A stretch of DNA of 64,000 bases, taken from Eucommia ulmoides (lineage: Eukaryota; Streptophyta; Magnoliopsida; Garryales; Eucommiaceae). The stretch is taken from the NCBI GenBank assembly GCA_016647705.1, contig CM028328.1, positions 48,106,647 through 48,170,646 of the forward strand. The letters run 5' to 3'. Of the stretch, positions 30,963 through 43,700 are shown piece after piece. How positions within the stretch are numbered: position 1 is the stretch's first letter; each line of letters begins with the position of its first letter. A program made the translations under genes and the position numbers. Under the pieces are notes generated by a model that saw only the letters and a program-made list of their open reading frames with translations, was not told where the DNA came from and ran no database searches.

Positions 30963-32385
30963 TGACAAGTAATTTATTTATCGACAAATCAAGTACTTTT
31001 AAATTCAAATATTTGTGTGTTTTCAAGCTCTTCTGTTGTTTTAATAAGTTTTTGTGTTGTTTCATAGGTTTTTGAATAAAAGGGTAAAAATGTGCAAAAC
31101 CGATATAGGTGTCGTAACGTTAAGACTATTTTTGACTACGATGCAATCAATTTTGGAAAAACTAAAATCATGGAAGTTGTATATCTTTCTCTTAACTTTC
31201 CATAGGTTTTTGAATCACCTTAATCAAAGTTTGGACGAGAACGTTACAACCAAAACAAGAAAGGGTGTCACCACCGCGGTGGTGACACCACCGCCGCAGA
31301 GGTCAAACAGTAGATAGTTGCTAAACTCTCTGCATTTCCACCACCACAGTCCCACCCTCGCGGTGGTCTTGAACCAGCTGTAAAGGATTTTTCTAGATAT
31401 TTTGGGATATTTTGCACCCCTAAAGTTGATCCCTTCATCCCCAACACATTTTAGAAGATATTTAGGGAAGATTTTGAGAGGTTTTTGGGGAGCTCATCCA
31501 AAACCCAAAGGAGAAGAATACAAATCGAAGAAAGAGAAACGCTCTCGGAGTGGTTTTAGTGGCGGATCTTCAAAATATGGCTAAGTTCCTTCGTTTCTTT
31601 CTTTATTTTCTTAACGTTGGTAGGTTGTTTGAGCATGTTTAGCTTATTTCTTGTTGTATAAACAGTTATGTCCATTGGATAAACATGGATTGTCTATCGG
31701 ATTAATATAATTTATGAATATGTTGTTTGTTTGAATTGTGTTTCGTTAACGGTTGTTCTTCGTTATTCGATTGTATTTACCGTTCTTGTATTGCCTATAT
31801 GCTTGTTAAGATATATTGAGATACGGGGTTTGACACTTGGGAGAGGTAACCCTGAATTCTGTTTAGGGTTTAACACAACGAGACGATCTAACGACCCAGG
31901 AGGGAGTTAGAAAGAGTGCAATCGATGACATTGGGGCGAGACTCATGTGACCTAGTGTCGTATAGACATTGAGGAGGACTTCTTCGTTGAAGCAGAGTCA
32001 CATATTCATTCACTTTACACTCGGGAGAAGTAGTAAATGAAATTACAATACCGAGATTGTTGAAGTGGTCGAATACCGTTAACCAAAATTAGACAAAATC
32101 AAACATGTTTAAGTAAATAAAGTTAATCTCTAAGCAAGCTACTCCCCTAAATGTCTCAATATAGTATAAATAGTGTAATTTGATTAATTAGTTAATTAAT
32201 TTAGTATTTATTAATTATAAACTAATTTTTATCGCCTAAATAAAGTCTAGTTATGACAATCGCGGTGCTCAATGACAACATCGAAACCAATCCATGTGGA
32301 TACGACAACCCATACTCTTCCCATTATACTAAAACTTGACCTGTACACTTGTGGTGAAAGTAGCGACGTGAGAATCCCCCTACCA
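30963..32385 (+). repeat. 3' LTR of E2
   Basis: 1423 bp, TGACAAGTAATTTATTTATC to CCCCCTACCA. It contains a perfect 24-bp palindrome at 31265-31288 (core CACCGCGGTG) and further palindrome-like blocks to 31385. It is followed by the duplicated GTCTA and then D. Confidence 0.9.
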
Positions 32386-32626
32386 GTCTACCTACATATT
32401 TCTGGGCCGAAACTATAAGAACAGCTTGCCACATGGTAAACCCCTTATGAAATTTGGAATGGTAAGACTCCAAATATATCCTATTTCAAAGTTTTTGGTT
32501 GCAAATGCTTTATTTTGATTAATAAAGACAATCTAGGTAAATTTGATGCTAAAACTGATTATGGAATTTTTCTTGGATATGTTATTAATAGTAAAGCTTA
32601 TAGAGTCTATAATAAATGCACGTTAG
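32386..32626 (+). pseudogene. Ty1/copia piece of D (end of integrase)
   Basis: Blocks 'LPTYFWAETIRTACHMV', 'FGCKCFI'-like wording and 'KFDAKTDYGIFLGYVINSKA' identify the C-terminal part of a copia integrase. The piece stops at GTTAG (32622-32626), where solo LTR K is inserted, and goes on at 35306. Confidence 0.82.
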
Positions 32627-35305
32627 TGTCACAACCCGTCCCGAACACCCGTCATCCCGAGGCGGGCGTGACTACAACATGACATCACCAATACCCAAAT
32701 TTTCAAATGAATGACAATATACACCTACTGTATAATACAAACACCTACTATAGGGGACACACCCGTCCCAAAATTCTATTAACTAAAAGTATTTATCCTT
32801 GAACCTTTTAAAGGTTCGCCTTTGACAGCTTCTCTCAATCACTTATATGACTTCATCATGTAGCTCTACCTAGTGCTAGTAGGGGACCGACTCCTAACTG
32901 TTGTACCTGCGAGTGTACTGCCTTCTTAGTAAAACATTTTTAAAATAATAACACGTTCCAAATATCACCATAATTAAATATGAATCAAGCATGAGTATAA
33001 AAGCAATGATATAGATAAGTTCCATCTATTATAAAATCATATTGATTACTATAATAAATAATAAATCATCTAATATGAGAAAAATACCACATCTCAAACA
33101 CACACCTCAAACACACATCTCAAAAACACCACTCCACCACAACACACACATTGGCTAGCTATAGTGATCGTTTTAACCTCTTGATTGGGAGTTGCAACGG
33201 TACCATAACATCCGTAGGAATGCCTTCCTACGAAATATCCACACCCCTTTTTGGGGAGAAATATAATCCACACCCCTTACGGAGAGAAACATCCATATCC
33301 CATGGGAAGAATCCACACCCCTTACGGGGAGAAACCATGGCATCGTCAAAATCAAATATAACATCATCGAATCTCAACTCAATAAATATCATTTACTCAA
33401 CATCGTCAAGTCACCACGTCTTCCTCTTTCCTTCCAAACCAACTTTTAAATCCAAAAATCATATTTCACACTCTCTTTTAAAGAAAATGTCTGATTTTAT
33501 TAAAACTACTTTCCCCCCCCTTTATTTGTAGAAAATTAGGCATTTTTAGAAAAATAGATGTTTCTTATTCTCTTTTTAAAACACAGTCTAATTCCACCAA
33601 ATCCAGCGAAAATTCATTTTCAACTTCCTTTTTGAAAACTATGGAAATCCAATTTACCAACTCATTCAAATAAATGCTTGATCCATATTATTTATAAATT
33701 CATACAGTTTAAATAATCACATATTTCATCACATATATTTATAGAAAAATAGTTTGACAAGAAGACAGTACACTCACCTAAGTATCCGTTTTCGTAGACT
33801 CGACCGCTGACTTTCTACCGGGACTCTGGTGCCTGCGAACCTAATAGTGACAGGGCCTAAATTAATATTTTGTTTAAAAATCCCCAAACCACGCCATGCA
33901 ACCCTATATTCCGAATTGTTACTAATTTTATGTACCACGTACTTAAAATTAATTAATCGTTATGAATTTATTATGATTTTAGGATTTGTAACACTAACTA
34001 AAATTTAATTTAACAAGAATTAATAATCGTTTGAAGTTTCACCTGTTTTCGAAACGTTTGGCGGCCACAAGATGGGTTTTGGATTTCCCTGGGGTAGTTT
34101 CTGCAATTTCCCCTTCTTTTTTTTTTTCCTTTTTTTTTCCCCCTGATTGCGCTACTGTTTCGGTTTCTGTTTCCGTTCAACTTCCGGCCGGCCACTTCCT
34201 CTCTCTCTCTACCATTACCACCCACTGGAGGCTTCCCACGCCTCGCCGCCCTCACCGCCGGTCCTACTCCATCCCCTACTACCGATCACCAACCACCTCC
34301 GACCGCCCTATTACCCAACGCACCTACCCACAAAAACTACCGTCACCACCATTGACGGCCAAACTCACGCTGCCCCCTCCACACCCACACAATCATACCC
34401 GACGTTCGGAACTCACACATACAACAACCATGATACTCCCTATCACACGCACAACAGACATATACACACACGCACAACTTTCTCTCTCTCACTCACCGCC
34501 GGCGAAAACTGGCGACGACGGCCACCACACCGACACCCTCATCTGACCAAACGGATCACGCCTCTAACCTGATCTCAGATCCACATGAAACCCACATGCA
34601 CAACCATACACACAAACACACAATTGGTGCATTTACAGAGCATCCACTTACACACACACACACCGTCGGAACGGAACGGAACACCCCCACCTCCGGCCGC
34701 ATAATGGTCTGAACGACGGATAAACTACACACCTACACAAATTCGACCGAATGGAGGGCCCCCACCCATGCCAGACTACACCCCGTCGCCGGCGAACTCA
34801 CCATCCCGAACTTTCTTCTCTCCCTCTTGGTTTTTTTTGATTCCTTCTTTTGAGGTCCTCTCTACCGAATTTCACGCACATACATATATATATGCATGAT
34901 AATAGTGGGTAGGTTTTGTTCCCTTCACGCCACGTCGCCACTTTTTGCTTCCCTTGTCTTCGGTCGAACTTCACGACACCGCCACTGTTGGTTATGTATA
35001 CATATATATTAATAATTTTTTGTCTAATTGCTCTTTCCTCCCCCAGCTTCCTTGAAACCATGATTTCAACCCTTTTCAATTTTTTTTAAAAGTTTCTAAG
35101 ATTTTCAATTTCACCCCCTGAAAGTTTCATTTACAAGTTAAATGTCAATTACCACCCTAAATTGGGATTTACTGTTTCTTATATTTTCAATTTGACCCCT
35201 AGACTTACTATTTGAGTTTTTAATTGTCCTAATTTCACCCCGAATTTTCACAATTACTCTAAAATACCACTGAAATGACGTACATGGTACAATTGAGGTC
35301 TTACA
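32627..35305 (+). mobile_element. Solo LTR 'K' (probably Del/Tekay-type Ty3/gypsy)
   Basis: 2679 bp, TGTCACAACCCGTCCC to GAGGTCTTACA, with a 5-bp target duplication GTTAG (32622-32626 and 35306-35310). The start is typical of Del/Tekay LTRs. Inside are repeats of 'acaccccttacggggagaaa' (33239-33330) and an unusually C-rich stretch (34080-34560) that reads open in two frames. That stretch is low-complexity and shows no domain, so no gene is called there. Nothing resembling pol is present. Confidence 0.82.
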
Positions 35306-35790
35306 GTTAGTAGTTGAAGAGTCTATGCATGTCATATTTGAAGAATTTGATCCATTTATGTCGAGAAAGGTTTTGGAGGATGATGATGCAGGTACACTAA
35401 ATAACTAAAACGAAGGAGATGATACGACAAAGGAACCACAGAAAGAGGAACTTAACGGAGAAAATTTGAGTTTACCATGGGCTATAAGGATAGTACCGGG
35501 ACACTCGGTAAAATAAATTTTTGGTAATTTCGAAAGAGGTGCAAGTACACGTTCTTCCCTTAGAGATATGATAAGTCTTTCTTTTCTATCTCAAATTCAG
35601 CCTAAGAATGTGAAAGAGGCATTAACTAAAGAATCTTGGATCTCCGCGATACAAGAAGAGTTAGTTTAATTTGAATATTATAAAGTGTGGTCTCTAGTTC
35701 CGAGACTGGACTCTCATCCTGTAATTAGTACTAAATGGGTTTTTCGTAATAAAAAGGTTGAAACTAGTATGGTAATTAGAACTACTTGGT
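35306..35790 (+). pseudogene. Ty1/copia piece of D (linker and start of RT)
   Basis: Blocks 'VVEESMHVIFEEFDP', 'SLSFLSQIQPKNVKEAL', 'ESWISAIQEEL' and 'HPVISTKWVFRNK' are the usual copia stretch entering reverse transcriptase. It meets minus-strand sequence of element F near 35787, within a short shared 'gaacta'. Confidence 0.85.
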
Positions 35791-35843
35791 AGTAATATCA
35801 ACTAAATCACTACTCTAACTCCCCAGCAACGGCACCAAAAACT
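35787..35843 (-). other. Extra PBS and internal start beyond the 3' LTR of F
   Basis: The stretch 'gaactacttggtag...tccccagcaacggcacca' (PBS 35821-35837 on minus) repeats, almost letter for letter, the start of F's internal region at 46596-46646. It shows that the LTR at 35844-37137 has a PPT on one side and a PBS on the other, as the shared middle LTR of a tandem element would. Confidence 0.8.
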
Positions 35844-37137
35844 TGTTCGCTATATTTTAACGCTTTGATTTTACTCGCAAGTGCATGAGGTTAAGTTTTC
35901 CAAAGTTCGAGTGTCGTCCACTAGGATTTGTCGTAGGATTAGTTAAGTACTACAATTGACATAACTTAATATTATCTAGACGTTTAAAGATTTTAAATAT
36001 GTTTGCTAATTGAAAACTAATTAAATCTAAAAACTTGGGATTAATTCCATGAAAATGGATTACCTAGGGATTAATTTCATTCACGAATAAATGTTTGATT
36101 TAGTTTAGTTTACATTAACGGTATTCAATCTATTCGACAATCTAGGTATCGTAAACTCGCTTACTACCTCTCCTGAGTGTAAAGTGACCGAACATGCACT
36201 CATGTCAACACTGATATCCCTATCTAGCATCTAAACGAGTACATTAGTCTTGACCCAACCATACGAATTGCACACGTTCTAATAATCTTTCGAAACATTA
36301 GAACGTCGCGTTGTGTTTAACCGTAGTACGAATCCGAGGTTACCACTCTCGATTGTCAAACCCCGTATTCTTAAACCAATCATAATATCATACAAAGAAA
36401 ACTCTGTATGTAATAAAATGGTAAACACAATCGGATATAGATGAACAACCGTTAACAAAACAAGGATTCACTCAACCATGTATGTTCATGAACTAATCAA
36501 TCCCTAGATAACAACTACTTAGCTACACATGATCATAACCAAATATTCATTAAAACATGATAATAACATCATCATTCAATACACAAAGTTTAGAAACAAA
36601 TATAGAATGAGCTCTCCTCTTGGTAGGTCTGATCTAGGGCTTCTATTAATTGAAAAAACATCCAAAGTAAGGTATGGAATGGGCGAATACAAATAGAGTT
36701 AAAAAATATCCTAAAAATATTTGAAAAAAGCTATGCCAACTATTGCTTGATTGCTGTAGCGATGAGAAACATCGTTGCAACAATGGGAGGTCAGTAGGGA
36801 AAGGCCATTGCTACAGCAGTGATTGGGCAGAACGTCCATTGACCTTTGATCGCTATAGCGATGAAGGCCATCATTGCAGCGATTAAGGGCCAGTGGCCAT
36901 TTGATGTTGGTTCTATAGTGATGGGTTTTATTGTTGCAGTGGTGAGGCTGCATGTTCATTGTTTAGATCTTTTTAATGTTTCTCTACCGACGCCCTACCG
37001 ATTTGCTCGATTTTCAACCATTTTAGTCCCCATACTTGATTTACATAAAAAAGATTAAAAATGATTTAAAACACTACAAGAACACTCAGAAACTACCAAA
37101 TTCGGCTTGGAAATAAATAGGTAAATTCAACCTATCA
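35844..37137 (-). repeat. 3' LTR of F
   Basis: On the minus strand it starts TGATAGGTTGAATTTACC and ends ATAGCGAACA. The palindrome array (36745-36960) uses another core: TCGCTATAGCGA, CATTGCAGCGAT and similar, in pairs about 22 bp apart. It aligns with 46653-48048. Confidence 0.88.
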
Positions 37138-37792
37138 AATACCCCCAAACTTGGAGTTTTGTTAGTCTTTGAGCAAAACACCCTTACACTAAAATAAACT
37201 ATCACAACTAATTAACGAATTTCAATACTAAAAACAAAAAAAAACACAAACAAACTAGAAGTAATAACATGTGAGTTCTGAATTCAGCTAATCAACCAAT
37301 AAGTTTTTTCCTCAACGGCCCCCAATCATATCGAGTTTAAGAATAAAATGCACCATATGGTATTGTAGAATTTCAACATTCAATAACAGTAAATGCCATT
37401 ATAGATCCTTTTCATGTGTGTGTGGAAAAACTCAATTATACAACCATCCAAAGACCGGATTGGATTATTCACCAACAAAGTTCATGACTTAAACCATAAA
37501 GGTATAGGACATCCATATGCTAGACTGGTTCCACTCTCTACTAATGTAAGCTTAGAAATTCAAAAAGATCAAAAGGACTTGGTTTATTTTTATTTTTTTT
37601 GGTCAACTGGTCAAGGGTATATCAGGAATATAAAATAAGTAAACGTTATTAATTCAACGATACCCGTGGCATAACGCTTGACACTCAATCACACTCGTAC
37701 CCTCAAAAATCAATTCAAAACAACCCTTAACTAACATTTTAAAATGTTGTACTCACTTTTCAAAATAAATAAAAATAGAACTATATTTACAT

Positions 37793-37796
<4 letters not shown>

Positions 37797-37856
<60 letters not shown>

Positions 37857-37857
37857 T
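37797..37857. repeat. (AC)n(AT)n microsatellite
   Basis: About 25 AC units followed by five AT units. It sits at the same point in F's 3' region where A and B have poly-A runs and E1 has an (AT)n run, next to the second PPT-like motif. Confidence 0.95.
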
Positions 37858-38857
37858 AACCACACCCCAAACTTATTTGATTTGTAGAATTTCAGGGATA
37901 TGGAAATAAAATAGATAAATGGCAAGTGAGTACACAAATACCGAACCAATAAAAAGTTTGCCCAAAATCCAACCGCTTACTTCAAGTAGCATAAATAAAT
38001 GCTAACTTGATTTCGACTCAATTTGTGCCTTCGGTTTAGTGACAGTGGTTTGGAAAAACATTAATTGGCCAGGTTATTAGTTACGTGTTCAAAATTGAAA
38101 CGGCTAACAGGCTTTGATAGGGTAATGAAGGACAAAACATATGGCATGGAAGGCTTCAACGGCTCAAGCGATCCAAATGAATGCCTAAATCATATCTCCT
38201 GAACTGCCTCATCTAGGATTTCACCTCACTTATCCCCCAATCAGGTTGTAGAATCCCAAAAATTATCATGAACTTGGCTACTGGATAATCGACGTCAAAT
38301 CAATTGGATAGTTAGTACATTGAGTCTACGTGTTCGTTCAAATTAGGATCCAAAATGACTTTTAGCAAATTAAAATATTAAGCACACAGAACATACATGA
38401 ATGGGCATACCTTGTCCTCGATAAACAATTAGGGGATAATTTCATCATCGGGTAATGGCCCAGAAGAACGAAAAAACTCAACACACAAAAACTACTACTT
38501 CAAACATAAACATTTTTATACTACCACTAAACAAACATGCACACATTTCACTAAATAACCACAACACAACAATTAACTACTAAACATGCATGAACAAAAA
38601 CTACAAGTTAACTTAAATTATTAAACGTTTAACAACTATTAGAGTTAACTACATAATCAACATAAAGACTTCAAATTAGAAAAACAAACAATACTTAAAG
38701 CCTACAAAATAAAAGATAATCATCCAAAAACATAACATAAACATCCTATATACAAAACAACATAGACATCCCCCCAAACTTAGACTGGTCAGTTTCCATA
38801 ATGACCCATCAGCGATCCCAACAATAAACATGTAGCATGATGACGATGAGGGTTGTG

Positions 38858-38897
38858 AACACATACCTGGGAGGTGAGACATTAAAGCCTCACCTCC
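38858..38897 (-). promoter_or_regulatory. Conserved post-ORF stem-loop plus donor-like site (F)
   Basis: On the minus strand GGAGGTGAG (38897-38889) and CTCACCTCC (38878-38870) form a perfect 9-bp stem around a 10-nt loop, followed by CAG|GTATGTG. It begins 3 bp after the likely end of the env-position ORF, as in A and B. Confidence 0.68.
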
Positions 38898-38904
38898 TAC
38901 TAAC

Positions 38905-40075
38905 CGTCATGAGGAATGTCGTCCCTACTGCCATCATGGTGTGATGGGTTGTGTGGTGGTTATTGAAGATGTGCCAGGAACGAGGGCATCATGGGGTAGC
39001 TACTCGTATAATAGCCTTCTTGCATTCCAAAGTACTACAGAGCTTGTTGCATCGTCTAGTTGTATTGCTCCTGATACATTCGAAACGTAGTGTTTTCATT
39101 TCGAATGGCGGTGGCGTCTAGCCGTAGAGCCTGTAGTTGCTCTTCCTTATACACCATTTGTTGGTGAAGGCTTTCCATTGTGATTTTTGCTTAGAAAGGA
39201 GCCTCAGAACTTTGGGGCATAGACGACCCTGTTTCTTCTTCATCTGGACCCTCAACCTCGTTGCTTTAGATTCGTTTCATTATTGAGAAATCCATAGGTC
39301 TTTTGGGGGGGCACAAGCTATCTCCAGAGATTACCACAACCGCCTTTCGGAATAGCTCGGTGAGAAGAGATGGGAAGGCAGGCCAATTTTAGTGTTCTGT
39401 ATTGAATATTGGATAACCAAATTGACGAGAAACTTGATGTTTAATGTCTTTCCAGTCTCAATAGCATATAGAGTCAGGGCTTTGTCTTTGGTAACGTCGG
39501 TCAAATGAGTCGTTGGTAGAGGTTGGTGCATATGAAATGGAACCAAATCTTCAAAAATTTGTGCAAGTACGTGGATGGAAAAATTACTAGATCTGGCCTT
39601 GTGTGTAACCAACGCACATTGCTGGAACATAGCGTCCTGATCACCGTTTCTAGATCTTCCTGTTCATGTCTTCATCCGAATCTTCTTCTGGTTCCTCAGG
39701 AACCAACCTCAGTAGCTTGTTTATTATTTCAACATCATACTTCACTACACAAGTTTAGACCCTAGTCGGGTGGTTCTCGGCTTCTACACAATTGGAGAAG
39801 AATTCATGAACCAAAGTGATATCACCTAGGCCGAATTGTCTACACAAACGCTGCCAATCTATTTCCTGTATCACATTTGCAATTTAAGCCAAAATCTCAT
39901 CTAATTTAACAAAGCCGTGCTCACGAATGCAATTATGCTTGTGCTCAAACCGATTGAAATGTTACTCCGCTCGTTTCGAAATGAATCGGCTTGAGTTATA
40001 ATCTGAAGCAAGATCACCGGATCGCGAACCGGATCCTTCACCCCTTTGATGCTTGGTAATGACTTTCTTCGACAT
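38905..40075 (-). pseudogene. Env-position ORF of F
   Basis: The start is 'MSKKVITKHQRGEGSGSR' (40075). Blocks 'GDITLVHEFFSN', 'HVLAQIFEDLVPFHMH', 'LPTTHLTDVTKDKALTLYAI' and 'GKTLNIKFLVNLVI' match the plant transposon-protein-like region of A and B. A coiled-coil-like 'YKEEQLQALRLDATAIRNEN' and a histidine- and proline-rich end follow. It has several breaks. No membrane or signal segment is seen. Confidence 0.68.
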
Positions 40076-41079
40076 GGTTTCTTTTCAATTCAACACACAA
40101 ACATCTACCACCAAATCACAATGGATCTTCACAAATGAACAAATAAGACCAAACCTTCAAAAACACCAACAATCCCCAAATGCACACACAAATCTCAAGA
40201 CTTCAACAAAAATTGCATAAATGTATCAACAATCCTTGGATCTAACAAACAAACCACAACTAAACAAAGTGTTCTTCAACAAAAATTGACCCAAAATCAC
40301 AATGCCATGAAAATCGCAATAAGGGTTCAAGGGTTCCACATAAACAATCCACTTTCTCAACCAATCTTCAAATAAATAAGAAAATTAATGAAATGATGAT
40401 TTTGTTTTAGTGCCCAATGGTTGAAAATGGAAGATCTCTCCTCTTTGAACTCTAACCCTAGAACCACGAATTTAGGGTTTGAAATGCGATTTTAATGGTT
40501 GATTTGCAATGGGGATCTTTGTTTTTGAGTATTAGAGAATGGAGTTGAGGTTATCAAATGGTTTGGAGACGAAATTTGAAGAGTTTCGGGAGTTAGGGTT
40601 AAATATTTTCGGTTTCATGAAACGGCGCCCCTATTTATCGAAACAGGGGCGCCATCGCTGCAGCGATGACAGTCCAGTAGGCTTTTTGACTTGCCATCGT
40701 TGCAGCAGTAGTCTTCTTCACTACAGTGATGGAACAATAGAATAGATTATGCTTAATGGTCGCTGTAGCGATAGATCTCACCACTGCAACGATCAAGGCT
40801 GCATTTTTTTAAATGTTTTTTTTGCATTTTTTTTCTTCAAACTGTCTACCACCACTTCGTTTCCATTCTGCTATTTCATCATGTTCAAGATCATATAACT
40901 TCCCCAAATATCCGAGCTCTTCCATTTACTCACAAACTCTCTTCGTAACCACTTCAACCTCCAAAAAGTTACTATATAAAAAATTGGCAAAAACCAAACC
41001 CGTGGGTTGTATATAAAAAAAGGCGCTTGATTTAACATCTCGAGCTGGACTTAGCAACGATCCACAGCAGTCATCAACG

Positions 41080-42304
41080 AGAGATATACTCTCCACAAAT
41101 AATTCTTTATTCCTAAAATAGTGCTTGATTCTCTTCCCATTGACTCAGGAAATCCGTTCGTCATCACCTTCCAATTTGACGGAGCCTAATGGAAATACAT
41201 GTTTGATCTGGAACGGTCCAAATTATCTGGACTTCAGTTTCCCAGGAAAGAGTCTTAGCTTAGAGCTGAAAAGACTTGTTGTCTCGGGCTGACCTCCCTC
41301 CTGAAGATGTTCTTCTCGTGCCATCTCTTGATTTTGTCTTTATACAACTTGGAGTTCACATATGCCTCGTTCTAGAATTTATCCATCTCATTGAGTTGAA
41401 GGAGACGTTGTTTCCCTGAAGTATTGAGATCAAAATTTAGATTCTTTATCGCCTAATAGGCAAAGTGCTCTAATTCAACCGAAAAATGGCATGTTTTCCC
41501 AAACACCAACCGATACGGTGACTTTTCGATCGGTGTTTTAAAAGTCGTGTAGTATGCCTATAGTGCATCGTCTAATTTCATCGCCCAATCCTTACGGTTA
41601 GAGTGAACCGTCTTCTCCAAGATCAATTTTCTTTCGCGGTTGGACACTTCGACTTAGCCGTTTGTTTGGGATGGTAAGGAAGTGCTACCTTATGCCGGAC
41701 TCCATACTTTATCAGTAGAGTATTAAATATTTTATTACAGAAGTGGGTTCGTTCATCACTAATGATGGCTTGAGGAATTCCGAACCTTGTTATTATGTTA
41801 TTCTGAAGGAATTTCGGAACCACTTTGGCATCATTAGTTGACGTGGCCACAACCTCAACCCACTTTGACATGTAATCCACCACCAGCAAGATATACTGCT
41901 GACCGAAGAACGGTAGAAATGGTCCAAATAAATCAATCCCCCAAACATCAAAGAGCTCCAACTCGAGAATGGATGTCAAGGGAAACTCATGCCGTCTTGA
42001 GATGTTATCAACCCTCTGGCATTGATCACAGATTTTTACAAACGTATATGAATCACGAAAAAAACGTCGGCCAGAAAAAACATGATTGAAGCACCTTAGC
42101 AATCGTCTGTCTTGCTCCAAAATTCCCCCCCCACGGTGATGAATAGAAATGATATAGAATGATTTCCATTTTCGCTTCTGGAATACTTCGCCAGATGACT
42201 TGGTCGGCGTATTTTTTAAACAACATCGGTTCATCCCACATATAATGCTTCTCATCGAATAAGAATTTCATCTTTTGGGCACTTGATTGGTTTGATGGCA
42301 ACAC
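41080..42304 (-). pseudogene. Integrase region of F
   Basis: Blocks on the minus strand: zinc-binding 'HRGGG...CDQCQRVDNISRRHE', core 'LFDVWGIDLFGPFLPFFG', 'LLVVDYMSKWVEVVATST', 'RFGIPQAIISDERTHFCNK' and '[12 protein letters not shown]', then the C-terminal tail to about 41080. It is the same type as A and is broken. Confidence 0.85.
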
Positions 42305-42307
42305 TTT

Positions 42308-43700
42308 TCACTCAAGATAATTGATTTTATTCGCAAACCACGGAAGTTTAGCTTCAACATTTAAAAATTTCTCATCAGGGAAAACTTCCGTTATACAAGA
42401 ATCATCACCAACATCTTCTAGAATGATCCGGGAGAGATGATCGACTACCACATTCTCACTTCCCTTTTTATCTCTAATCTCATTATCAAATTCCTGAAGC
42501 AAGAGAATCCACTGGATTAGATTTGGCTTGGCGTCCTTCTTTGCAAATAAGCACCGGATGACAGCATGGTCGGTATAGATGATCACTCTGGACCCTATAA
42601 TGTAAGAACAAAACTTATCACACTCAAAGACTACCGCCAAAATCTCCTTCTCAGTGGTGGTGTAATTCTCTTGAGCTTTATTTAGCGTTTTGCTTGCATA
42701 GTATATGGATGGGAAAATCTTCTCCTTGCGTTGGCCCAAAACAGCTCCAACCGCATAGTCTCTTTCATCACACATGATTTCAAAAGGCTCATTCCAATTC
42801 GGAGTGACTATAATTGGAGATGAGATCAACTTGTCCTTTATGGCATTGAATGCTCCCACATAAGCATCATAAAAAATGAACGGGGCATCATTTTTAAGCA
42901 AATGACATAACGGCTTCACCATTTTAGAAAATTCTTTTATGAAATTCCGGTAAAAGCCGGCATGGCCTAAGAAAATTCAGACTCCCTTCACATTGATTGG
43001 TGGTGGAAGTCTCTTAATCGTCTCAATCTTCACCCGATCTACCTCAAACACCTTGGAAGAGACCCTATGGCCTAAGACGATTCCCTCATTGACCATGAAA
43101 TGACACTTTTCCCAATTAAGAACTAAATGTTTCTCTTCACACCAATTGAGCACAAGTGACAAATTATAAAGGCAATGGTCAAAGGATGAACCAAAGACTG
43201 AGAAGTCATCCATGAACACTTCCATTATATCTTCCACCATATTCGAAAAGATAACCATTATACCCAATTAGAACATTGCTAGAGCGTTGTAAAGACCAAA
43301 CGACATACGACAGTATTCAAAGGTACCATATAGGTATGTGAAAGTTGTATTTTCTTGGTCTTACGGTGCAACAAATATTTGATTGTGGCCTAAATAGCCA
43401 TTAAAAAAGAAATAGTAGTCATAACTGGAGAGACGATCCAACATTTGATCAATGAATGTGAAAGGAAAATGATCCTTCTGTGCGGCCTTGTTCAACTTTC
43501 TATAATCAATGCACACTATTCATCCAGTGATGGTTTATGTGGGAATTAGATCATTCCTCTAATTCTTTACCACCGTCATACCTCATTTCTTGGGAATCAC
43601 TTGCACCGGACTCATCGATTCACTGTCCGATATGGCATATACGATTCTGGCATTCAATAACTTCAACACATTGGTAGGGACCACCTCCTTCATCGTCAAA
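42308..43700 (-). pseudogene. Reverse transcriptase-RNase H region of F
   Basis: RT blocks include 'SPVQVIPKK' near 43600, 'EVFMDDFSVFGSSFDHCLYN' (the (F/Y)xDD box) and 'GIVLGHRVSSKVFEVDRVKI'. RNase H shows 'IMCDERDYAVGAVLGQRKEK', 'TTEKEILAVVFECDKFCSY' and 'YTDHAVIRCLFAKKDAKP'. It is an Athila-type fossil. Confidence 0.87.

Larger units (their letters stand above)
22794..32385 (+). mobile_element. Element 'E2': non-autonomous Athila-related LTR element
   Basis: It starts TGATAAGT and ends CCCCCTACCA, with target duplication GTCTA (22789-22793 and 32386-32390) in the integrase of D. Its 5' LTR is split after the first bases by E1. Without E1 it is about 5.5 kb: 5' LTR (to 28248), PBS, one gag-derived ORF (28396-29406), a 1.55-kb 3' non-coding region, PPT, 3' LTR (30963-32385). 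There is no pol. Its LTRs differ by roughly 10% by eye, so it is older than A (perhaps 3-5 million years at the usual plant rate). The single ORF has about six breaks. Confidence 0.9.
37138..38920 (-). other. 3' non-coding region of F
   Basis: Read on the minus strand: stem-loop (38897-38870) with donor-like GGTATGTG (38869-38858), first PPT-like AAGTTTGGGGGGAT (38781-38768), second AAGTTTGGGGTG (37874-37863) beside the (AC)n repeat, GGGTATC-type arms (37665-37615), CACCATATGGTA-type box (37362-37351) and the true PPT (37152-37138). Confidence 0.68.

Noticed and set aside
34031-34572. Two overlapping open frames of 141-171 residues on the plus strand
   Set aside because: They lie in a low-complexity C-rich part of solo LTR K. 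The two frames are open together, which reflects composition. No domain is visible.
37731-37949. Minus-strand open frame with a Cys-Val repeat
   Set aside because: It is a translation of the (AC)n microsatellite.
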